Shown here one piece after another: positions 27,059-34,699 of a stretch of DNA of 64,000 nt (its first letter is position 1; each line of letters begins with the position of its first letter). Where the stretch lies: contig DASUZB010000037.1 in the NCBI GenBank assembly GCA_036377075.1, forward strand, positions 33,398 to 97,397, read 5' to 3'. The DNA comes from DASUZB01 sp036377075. GTDB taxonomy: Bacteria; Actinomycetota; CALGFH01. The notes below the pieces were generated by a model. It worked only from the letters and a program-made list of their open reading frames with translations. It was not told the origin of the DNA and made no database searches. The position numbers and the translations under genes are program-made.

Positions 27059-28096
27059 ATGCCCGCGACCGCGGCGGTACGGGCGGCGCTGCTGCCGCAC
27101 CCGCCCCTGCTCGTGCCGGAGCTGGGCGGCGGAGCGGCGGGCGAGCTGGATCCGCTGCGGGCGGCGTGCCGCCTGGCGGTCGACGACGTCCTGGCGGCCA
27201 GCAGCGCGTTGGTGATCGTCGGCGACGGGCCGGTGTGGGGGATCGCGGCCCGGGCCGCGGTCGGCTCGTTCCACCCGTACGGCGCCGACGTCGAGGTGCG
27301 CCTGCCCGAGGAGCGCCTCTGGGCCGACCTGGCGGCGCTGCCCGAGCCGCACCGCCTCGACGAGCTGCCCCTCTCGCTGGCGATCGCCGCCTGGCTGCTC
27401 ACCCAGCCGGCCGACGCCAGGCGTACCGCTACCGACGCCGAGCAGGCCGAGCAGCGGCACCTCCGCGTCGCGGACGCGGGTGAGCGGCCCACCGCCGTCC
27501 AGGCGCCGGACGACGTCCCGGACGCCCGTCCCGGCGGGCGGCCGGACCTGCGCCTCGCGGAGGCGGACGAGACGCCCGCCCCCGCTCGGGCTTCGCGGGC
27601 CGGCGGACCTGCCGCCAGCCCTGGCGACGAGGCCGCCGAAGCGGTAGGTGGGAAGGTCCCACCGCTGATCGCGTGCACCGTGCCGTCGACGCTGGGGCCA
27701 AGGGCCGCGGCGGCGGTCGGCCACGCGCTGGTCGAGGTGGCCGCCGACGCCGGGCCGGTCGGGGTGCTCGCCATGGCCGACCTGTCGGCCCGCCGCAGCG
27801 CGACGGCCCCCGGCGCCCACCACCCGGCCGCTGCCACCTTCGACGCCGGCGTCGCTGGCGCGCTCGTCCGGGGGGACCTGGACGCCCTGGCCAGGCTGGA
27901 CCCCGTGGAGGCCGGCGAGCTGCTGGTCGGCGGCCGGGCGGTGCTGCAGGCCCTGGCCGGTGCCATGCGGGGTGGGGCACGGCCGGCAGGGCGGGTCCTC
28001 TACGACCAGGCACCGTACGGGGTCGGCTACCTGGTCGCGGTGCTCACCAACCTGGCCGCCGAGGCGGCCCCGGCGGTGGGCACGCACGCCTCGTGA
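27059..28096 (+). CDS. Class III extradiol dioxygenase-like (MEMO-type) protein
   Basis: A 345-residue protein found between miaB and miaA in many Actinomycetota (the Rv2728c position). The N-terminus ALLPHPPLLVPELGGGAAGE and the C-terminal half (LIACTVPSTLGPRAA, VGVLAMADLSARRS, LYDQAPYGVGYLVAVL) follow the LigB-like fold. A long hydrophilic insert (about 120-200) is low complexity. Metal ligands of true dioxygenases are only partly visible, so enzymatic activity is uncertain. The gene overlaps the miaA start by four bases. Confidence 0.75.
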   Translation: MPATAAVRAALLPHPPLLVPELGGGAAGELDPLRAACRLAVDDVLAASSALVIVGDGPVWGIAARAAVGSFHPYGADVEVRLPEERLWADLAALPEPHRLDELPLSLAIAAWLLTQPADARRTATDAEQAEQRHLRVADAGERPTAVQAPDDVPDARPGGRPDLRLAEADETPAPARASRAGGPAASPGDEAAEAVGGKVPPLIACTVPSTLGPRAAAAVGHALVEVAADAGPVGVLAMADLSARRSATAPGAHHPAAATFDAGVAGALVRGDLDALARLDPVEAGELLVGGRAVLQALAGAMRGGARPAGRVLYDQAPYGVGYLVAVLTNLAAEAAPAVGTHAS

Positions 28097-29100
28097 GCCT
28101 CCCCGTCGACGACCGGGCGGGGAGGGACCACCGCCCGGGCCCGGTGCTCGCGCTGGTCGGGCCGACCGCCTCCGGCAAGACCGAGCTCGCGTGCGAGCTC
28201 GCCCCCGAGCTGGGCGCGGAGATCGTCAGCGCCGACGCCATGCTGGTCTACCGCGGGATGGACATCGGCACCGCCAAGCCGACCCCGGCCGAGCGCGCCC
28301 GCGTCCGCCACCACCTGGTCGACGTGGTCGACCCGGCGGAGGAGTTCTCGGTCGCGCGCTTCCAGCCGATGGCCCGGGCGGCCATCGCCGACGTGCTCGG
28401 CCGTGGCCGCGTGCCGCTGCTGGTGGGTGGCTCCGGCCTCTACTTCCACGCGGTGGTCGACGACTTCACCTTCCCGCCGACCGACCCGGCGCTGCGCCGC
28501 CGGCTGGAGGACGACGCGCGCGACCGCGGGCTGCCCGCGCTGTACCAGCGGCTGGCCGCCGACGACCCGGCCGCCGCCAGCCGCATCCAACCGGGCAACC
28601 TGCGGCGGATCGTCCGCGCGCTGGAGGTGATCGAGCTGACCGGCCGGCCCTTCTCGTCGTTCCGGCGAGCGATGGACGCGCCGGTGTCGCGCTACCGGCT
28701 GACCGTGCTCGGCCTCGACCCCGGTCAGGAGCTGCTCCGCGCCCGCGTCGCCGAGCGGGTCGCGGCGATGGCCGAGGCCGGCCTGGTGGACGAGGTGCGC
28801 CGCCTGGCCGCCGGGCCGCTGTCCCGCACCGCCCGCCAGGCACTCGGCTACAAGGAGCTGCTCGACGCGCTCGAGCGTGGCGGCGCTGTCTCCGACGCCC
28901 TGGCCGAGGTGGTCGCCCGGACCCGCGACTACGCCCGCCGGCAGCTCGCCTGGTTCCGCCGGGACCCCCGGATACGATGGAGTACGCTTCCGCCAGGCCC
29001 AGAGCTCGCCGCCTGGGCGCTGGCGGCGTTCGCCGGGGATCACGAGGCGCACGCGGCGGCGGGCGGCGCCCAAGGCCAAGGGACGGGTCGGGAGGGGTAG
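28093..29100 (+). CDS. miaA: tRNA dimethylallyltransferase
   Basis: Transfers a dimethylallyl group from DMAPP to A37 of tRNAs that read UNN codons, giving the MiaB substrate. The 335 residues include the P-loop GPTASGKTELA (about 23-33), SADAMLVYRGMDIGTAKP, GGSGLYFHAVVDDF, RIQPGNLRRIVRALEV and the C-terminal QALGYKELLDAL. GTG 28093 overlaps the previous stop codon as GTGA. The end of miaA carries the gggagggg ribosome site of dapF. Confidence 0.95.
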   Translation: MSLPVDDRAGRDHRPGPVLALVGPTASGKTELACELAPELGAEIVSADAMLVYRGMDIGTAKPTPAERARVRHHLVDVVDPAEEFSVARFQPMARAAIADVLGRGRVPLLVGGSGLYFHAVVDDFTFPPTDPALRRRLEDDARDRGLPALYQRLAADDPAAASRIQPGNLRRIVRALEVIELTGRPFSSFRRAMDAPVSRYRLTVLGLDPGQELLRARVAERVAAMAEAGLVDEVRRLAAGPLSRTARQALGYKELLDALERGGAVSDALAEVVARTRDYARRQLAWFRRDPRIRWSTLPPGPELAAWALAAFAGDHEAHAAAGGAQGQGTGREG

Positions 29101-29107
29101 CTCAGAA

Positions 29108-29968
29108 GTGGAGTTCGTCAAGGCGCACGGCACCGGCAACGACTTCGTCGTGGTCGAGGACCTGACCGACCGCTACCGGCTCACGCCCGAGTTCGTCCGC
29201 GCCGTCTGCGACCGGCACTTCGGCATCGGTGGCGACGGCCTGATCCGCATCGCCCCAGGCCGCCGGGCGCCCTTCTTCATGGACTACCGGAACGCCGACG
29301 GCTCCTACGCGGAGATGTGCGGCAACGGCGTCCGGGTGGTCGGCAAGTACCTGGCCGACCGCGAGCACGTGAGCAGCGCCTTCGACCTCGAGACCGGGGC
29401 CGGGGTCAAGCACCTCGAGCTGCACGCCGCCGACGACGGCAGCATCGACCAGGTGACGGTCGACATGGGCGCGCCCAGCTTCGACCGGGCCGACCTGCCG
29501 ATGCACGGCACCGGCGAGGCGCTCAAGGAGCCCTTGGAGGTGGCCGGCGAGACGGTCGTGGCGACCTGCCTGTCGATGGGCAACCCGCACGCGGTGGTGT
29601 TCGTCGACGACGTCGACGCCGCCCCGGTGACCACGCTCGGACCGCTGCTGGAGACGCACGCGGCGTTCCCCAGCAGGACCAACGTCGAGTTCGTGCAGGT
29701 GCTCGACCAGGGGGCGGTTCGGCAGCGCACCTGGGAGCGCGGCGTCGGCGAGACGCTCGCCTGCGGCACCGGCGCCTGCGCGGTCGCCGTGGCCAGCCAG
29801 CTCCGTGGCTTCACCGGGCAGGAGGTGCGGGTGGAGCTGCGTGGCGGACCCCTCTCGCTCACCTGGTCGCCGGGCGGCACCGTGCGCATGACCGGCCCCG
29901 CCCGGGAGGTCGCCCACGGCACCATGGCCGGCGACCTGCTCGCCCTGCTGGACCCGGCGCTGCGATGA
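29108..29968 (+). CDS. dapF: Diaminopimelate epimerase
   Basis: Converts LL- to meso-diaminopimelate for peptidoglycan and lysine. The 286 residues show both catalytic cysteines, C71 in MCGNGVR and C219 in ACGTGAC, plus the N-terminal KAHGTGNDFVV and the MGNPHAVVFVDD segments. GTG 29108 is seven bases past the miaA stop codon. With dapA upstream and the LL-DAP aminotransferase next, it supports DAP synthesis by the aminotransferase route. Confidence 0.95.
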   Translation: MEFVKAHGTGNDFVVVEDLTDRYRLTPEFVRAVCDRHFGIGGDGLIRIAPGRRAPFFMDYRNADGSYAEMCGNGVRVVGKYLADREHVSSAFDLETGAGVKHLELHAADDGSIDQVTVDMGAPSFDRADLPMHGTGEALKEPLEVAGETVVATCLSMGNPHAVVFVDDVDAAPVTTLGPLLETHAAFPSRTNVEFVQVLDQGAVRQRTWERGVGETLACGTGACAVAVASQLRGFTGQEVRVELRGGPLSLTWSPGGTVRMTGPAREVAHGTMAGDLLALLDPALR

Positions 29969-30015
29969 CCCGACCCTGACCGCGGACCACGCCCACCGAG
30001 GAGTGACAGCCAGCA

Positions 30016-31182
30016 ATGCAGACGGCCCGACGCATCGCGGCCATCCCGCCGTACCTGTTCGCCGAGATCGACCGCCGGATCGCCGAGAAGCGGGCGGCCG
30101 GCGTCGACGTGATCAGCTTCGGCATCGGCGACCCGGACCTCCCCACGCCCGACTTCATCGTCGAGGAGCTCGCCGGCGCCGCCCGTGACCCGTCCACCCA
30201 CCAGTACCCGAGCTACTTCGGGCTGCCCGCCTTCCGCGAGGCCGTCGCCGACTTCTACCAGCGACGCTTCGGCGTCGTGCTCGACCCGACCACCCAGGTC
30301 CTGCCGCTGATCGGCTCCAAGGAGGGCCTGGCCCACCTGCCGTGGGCGTTCGTCGACCCTGGCGACCCGACGCTGGTGCCCGAGCCGGGCTACCCGGTCT
30401 ACGAGGTCGCCACCATCCTGGCCGGCGGGGAGCCGGTGCACCTGCCGCTCAGCGCCGAGCGAGGCTGGTTCCCCGACTTCGGCGCGGTCGACGGCGCGGT
30501 CGCCGACCGGGCCAAGATCCTCTGGCTGAACTACCCGTCCAACCCGACCGCCGCCGTCGCCACGCTCGACCAGTTCGAGGACGCGGTCCGCTTCGCCGCC
30601 GACCACGACCTGCTGCTGGCCCACGACAACGCCTACTCGGAGATCACCTACGACGGCTTCGTCGCCCCCTCGGTGCTCCAGGTCGCCGGCGCCGTGGACG
30701 TGGCGGTCGAGTTCGGCTCGCTGTCGAAGATCTTCAACATGACCGGCTGGCGCATCGGCTGGGTGGTCGGCAGCCCGGTGGCGATCGAGGCCCTCGGGCG
30801 GGTCAAGACCAACATCGACTCCGGCATCTTCAACGCCGTGCAGCGGGCGGGGCTGGCCGCGCTGCGCAGCGACATGCCCCACCTTCCCGGCCTGATCGCC
30901 ACCTACCAGCGCCGCCGTGACCGCATCATGGAGGTCTTCTGGGAGGCCGGCTGGAAGGTCGAGGCGCCGAAGGGCGCCCTCTACGTATGGCTGCCGACGC
31001 CGCCGGGGGAGTCGAGCGTGCGCTTCACCCAGCGCCTGCTCGACGACGCCGGCGTGGTGGTCGCCCCCGGCTCCGGCTACGGGCCGAGCGGCGAGGGCTA
31101 CGTGCGGCTCTCGCTCACCATCCCGGACGCCCGGCTCGAAGAGGGCTGCGAGCGCGTGCGCAAGGCGCTGGTCGGCCGCTGA
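30016..31182 (+). CDS. dapL: LL-diaminopimelate aminotransferase
   Basis: PLP fold-I aminotransferase of 388 residues. The PLP lysine is K238 (SLSKIFNMTGWRIGW); NYPSNPTAAVA, DNAYSEITYDG and VAPGSGYGPSGEGYVRLSL are the family blocks. FGIGDPDLPTPDFIVEEL and the RRIAAIPPYLFAEIDRRI N-terminus match DapL-type enzymes, which make LL-DAP in one step from tetrahydrodipicolinate and so bypass DapC/D/E. The position after dapF supports this. A different class-I aminotransferase role (for example the succinyl-DAP step) cannot be excluded from sequence alone. Confidence 0.8.
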   Translation: MQTARRIAAIPPYLFAEIDRRIAEKRAAGVDVISFGIGDPDLPTPDFIVEELAGAARDPSTHQYPSYFGLPAFREAVADFYQRRFGVVLDPTTQVLPLIGSKEGLAHLPWAFVDPGDPTLVPEPGYPVYEVATILAGGEPVHLPLSAERGWFPDFGAVDGAVADRAKILWLNYPSNPTAAVATLDQFEDAVRFAADHDLLLAHDNAYSEITYDGFVAPSVLQVAGAVDVAVEFGSLSKIFNMTGWRIGWVVGSPVAIEALGRVKTNIDSGIFNAVQRAGLAALRSDMPHLPGLIATYQRRRDRIMEVFWEAGWKVEAPKGALYVWLPTPPGESSVRFTQRLLDDAGVVVAPGSGYGPSGEGYVRLSLTIPDARLEEGCERVRKALVGR

Positions 31183-31230
31183 GTGAGCGCCGGTGAATAA
31201 GGCGAGACGGATGGGGGGCGACCCGCTACC

Positions 31231-32602
<1,372 letters not shown>

Positions 32603-32607
<5 letters not shown>

Positions 32608-32628
32608 GCCTGCCCGGGTAGGCTCAGG
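32603..32628. terminator. Hairpin between convergent hflX and lexA
   Basis: cctgagcct (32603-32611) and aggctcagg (32620-32628) form a perfect 9-bp stem overlapping the hflX stop codon. There is no U tract, as is common in high-GC Actinomycetota. It would serve both genes. Confidence 0.55.
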
Positions 32629-32660
32629 CGGATCCGGGCGGTGCCGGACGCGGGGGGCGG

Positions 32661-33323
32661 CTAGGTGTGCAGGCGGCGGAGGACGGTGACGACCAGGCCG
32701 AGGACGGTGGCCTCGTCCCCCTCGATCGGCTCGTAGGCCGGGTTGGCCGGCAGCAGCTGGACCCGCCCACCCTTGCGGGAGAGGTGCTTCACGGTGGCCT
32801 CACCCTCCGAACCGGCCCCTTGGAGCATGGCGGCGACCATCTCGCCCTCCTCCGCGTCGGGCTGGCTGCGGACCACCACGTAGTCGCCGTCGAACACGCC
32901 CGCCTCGATCATCGAGTCACCGCTGACCTTCAGCATGAACAGCTCGCCCTGGCCGACCAGGTCGCGCGGCAGCGGCACCAGCTCCTCGACCTGCTCCTCG
33001 GCGGTGATCGGCACACCGGCGGCGATGCGGCCGACCAGCGGGACGTAGGCGGGCAGCGGCCGCGGCGCGTTGGGCACGCCCTCCATGTGGAGCGCGATGG
33101 TGCGCGGCTTGGTCGGGTCGCGCCGCAGGAAGCCCTTGCGCTGCAAGGCTTCGAGCTGGGAGTGGACGCTCGAGGGTGAGGTCAGCCCGACCGCCTCGCC
33201 GATCTCGCGGATCGACGGCGGGTAGCCGTGCTCGGCGACGCTGTCGTGGATCATCGCCAGGATCCTGCGCTGCCGCTCGGTCAGCGTCGACTGCTTGCTC
33301 ACGGGCTGCTCGGCCTCGGCCAT
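32661..33323 (-). CDS. lexA: SOS repressor LexA
   Basis: Represses SOS genes until RecA filaments trigger self-cleavage. The 220 residues have an N-terminal winged helix ([24 protein letters not shown], 35-58), the cleavage site A102-G103 (RIAAGVPI), and the Ser/Lys dyad S137 (SGDSM) and K179 (ATVKHL). ATG 33323 follows gaggggag. Three SOS-like boxes lie between it and the divergent LysM gene, so both genes are probably LexA targets. Confidence 0.96.
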   Translation of the reverse strand: MAEAEQPVSKQSTLTERQRRILAMIHDSVAEHGYPPSIREIGEAVGLTSPSSVHSQLEALQRKGFLRRDPTKPRTIALHMEGVPNAPRPLPAYVPLVGRIAAGVPITAEEQVEELVPLPRDLVGQGELFMLKVSGDSMIEAGVFDGDYVVVRSQPDAEEGEMVAAMLQGAGSEGEATVKHLSRKGGRVQLLPANPAYEPIEGDEATVLGLVVTVLRRLHT

Positions 33324-33423
33324 CGCGGTCTCCCCTCGGGGTCGTCGGCAGGGACGCCTGCATGCTGACGGGCACGGGCCGCCTGCTGTGGTTCGGACTG
33401 TAACAGCCGGATGGTGGCGTGGG

Positions 33424-33437
33424 CAAACATCTGTTCG
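33424..33437. promoter_or_regulatory. LexA box 1 (lexA side)
   Basis: CAAAC-ATCT-GTTCG matches CGAAC-N4-GTTCG at 9 of 10 defined positions and lies 100 bases upstream of the lexA start codon. Confidence 0.8.
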
Positions 33438-33461
33438 AGTCTGTGGACGGACGATTGACAT

Positions 33462-33475
33462 CGAACACCTGTTTG
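33462..33475. promoter_or_regulatory. LexA box 2, next to the -35 of the LysM gene
   Basis: CGAAC-ACCT-GTTTG follows directly on a consensus TTGACA (33455-33460), placing the operator in the promoter spacer of the gene at 33491. The transcript of that gene would begin at or very near its ATG. Confidence 0.8.
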
Positions 33476-33490
33476 GATGAGGATAGGGCC

Positions 33491-33910
33491 ATGTCCGAAC
33501 AGGTGTTCAGCCAACAGCCGTCGTCCGCCGTCGGGCCGCCGCCGAGCACGGCCCACCGGGGTGGGGCGCCGGCCGGGGGGTGGGCGTGGCCCCACCACCG
33601 GCGTCCCACCAGGACGGCCTCCCCCGTGCACCTGACGCTGCGCGCCAAGGTGCTCGGCGTCCTGCTCGTGGTCGCCCTGATCCTGCTGCTCCTGCCCGGG
33701 CTCGCGCGCGGGGACGGCCCCGACCGTGGCCCCGCCCGCACCACCGCCTACACCGTCCAGCCCGGCGACACGCTCTGGGCGATCGCCGGCCGGGTCGCGC
33801 CCCGCCGCGACCCGCGCGAGGTGGTCGAGCAGATGGTGCGGGACAACCACCTGCGCGGCGGCAGCCTGCAGGTCGGCGAGCGGCTCCAGATCCCGGTCGT
33901 CGAGCCCTGA
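33491..33910 (+). CDS. LysM-domain membrane protein, candidate SOS-induced division suppressor
   Basis: A 139-residue protein: basic cytoplasmic N-terminus, one membrane helix (about 52-70, [19 protein letters not shown]) and an extracellular LysM domain (about 85-136, [14 protein letters not shown] ... [11 protein letters not shown]). Divergence from lexA, LexA boxes in the promoter and nrdR next door match mycobacterial Rv2719c (ChiZ) and the role of Bacillus YneA and Corynebacterium DivS, which halt division during SOS. No hydrolase domain is visible. No ribosome site precedes ATG 33491; a leaderless mRNA is likely. A third SOS-like box (CGAAC-AGGT-GTTCA, 33496-33509) lies inside codons 2-7. 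Confidence 0.85.
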   Translation: MSEQVFSQQPSSAVGPPPSTAHRGGAPAGGWAWPHHRRPTRTASPVHLTLRAKVLGVLLVVALILLLLPGLARGDGPDRGPARTTAYTVQPGDTLWAIAGRVAPRRDPREVVEQMVRDNHLRGGSLQVGERLQIPVVEP

Positions 33911-33939
33911 CGAACCAGCCTCGCGCGACGGCCGCTCCG

Positions 33940-34440
33940 CTACCTCGTGGCCGGGTGGGCGCGTGGCTTGGGCGGGGTGGCCTTCCGCAGGGTGGTGCCG
34001 AGGTCGTCGAGCTCGCGCTCGAAGTCGGCGGGGTCCTGGAAGTCCTTGTAGACGCTGGCGAAGCGCATGTAGGCGACCGCGTCCAGGTCGCGCAGGGCGT
34101 TCAGCAGCTCGATCCCGACCTCTTGGCTCTCCACCTCGCGCTGCCCCCGCGCGCGCAGCGTCTCCTCGATGTCACTGGCGATGCGTAGGATCTGCGCCTC
34201 GGTGATCGGCCGGTTCTTGCACGCCTTGGCCAGGCCGGCGACCACCTTGGCCGGTTCGAACTGCTCCTTGGAGCCGTCGCGCTTGAGGATCAGCAGCGGC
34301 ACCTCGTCGACCCGCTCGAAGGTGGTGAAGCGCCGGCCGCAGCCGGCGCAGGCCCGCCGCCGGCGGATCGCCGCGCCGTCGTCGGCCGGGCGGGAGTCGA
34401 CCACGCGGTCCTCGTCGGACCCGCAGAACGGGCAGCGCAC
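33940..34440 (-). CDS. nrdR: Ribonucleotide reductase regulator NrdR
   Basis: ATP/dATP-sensing zinc-ribbon and ATP-cone repressor of RNR genes. GTG 34440 gives the standard start RCPFCGSDEDRVVDSR (166 residues); a longer frame upstream lacks homology. The zinc ribbon CPFC...CAGCGRRF (residues 3-34) and the ATP-cone (about 49-139, LILKRDGSKEQFEPAKVVAGL) are intact. The C-terminal ~20 residues (TLRKATPPKPRAHPATR) are basic. It is divergent from nrdJ, with two NrdR boxes between them. Confidence 0.95.
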   Translation of the reverse strand: MRCPFCGSDEDRVVDSRPADDGAAIRRRRACAGCGRRFTTFERVDEVPLLILKRDGSKEQFEPAKVVAGLAKACKNRPITEAQILRIASDIEETLRARGQREVESQEVGIELLNALRDLDAVAYMRFASVYKDFQDPADFERELDDLGTTLRKATPPKPRAHPATR

Positions 34441-34475
34441 GGGCTTCCTCCCCCCGGGCCGGTAGGATCCGGCCA

Positions 34476-34491
34476 CCACAAGATATTGTGG
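34476..34491. promoter_or_regulatory. NrdR box 1
   Basis: CCACAAGATATTGTGG has perfect outer 6-bp arms and fits the NrdR consensus acaCwAtATaTwGtgt. It adjoins TAGAAT (34492-34497), a possible -10 element. Confidence 0.85.
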
Positions 34492-34514
34492 TAGAATGCT
34501 ACCCGATGCCGACG

Positions 34515-34534
34515 TTATCCACAAGATGTTGTGT
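34515..34534. promoter_or_regulatory. NrdR box 2 overlapping a perfect DnaA box
   Basis: CCACAAGATGTTGTGT (34519-34534) is the second NrdR site, 43 bases centre to centre from the first. TTATCCACA (34515-34523) is the consensus DnaA box and overlaps its left arm, so the two proteins would compete. DnaA control of RNR genes is known in E. coli. Confidence 0.75.
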
Positions 34535-34699
34535 ACGGGCCCTTGACCAACGCGGTGGCTTGGTGCTTAATCACACCGCTGTCATTCTGTCCGTCGCCGT
34601 CCCACCGGTTCGCGCGGCAGGCGCCAGGCGGCAGGCGCCCGCGGACCACTTCTGAGGGACGAGAGCCCGAGACGCGGTCGGGCCCGCTAGGAGGTCATC

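Noticed and set aside
29093..29115. ggaggggtagctcagaagtgg looks like the 5' part of a tRNA (GGTAGCTCAG box)
   Set aside because: It is the miaA end and dapF ribosome site; no anticodon arm or T loop follows.
34441..34524. Longer N-terminus of NrdR from ATG 34524
   Set aside because: Would place the NrdR box in coding sequence; the zinc ribbon starts correctly at GTG 34440.
34441..34699. Possible cobalamin riboswitch before B12-dependent nrdJ
   Set aside because: No B12-box (GCCACTG-like) or typical core found; NrdR and DnaA boxes explain the region better.
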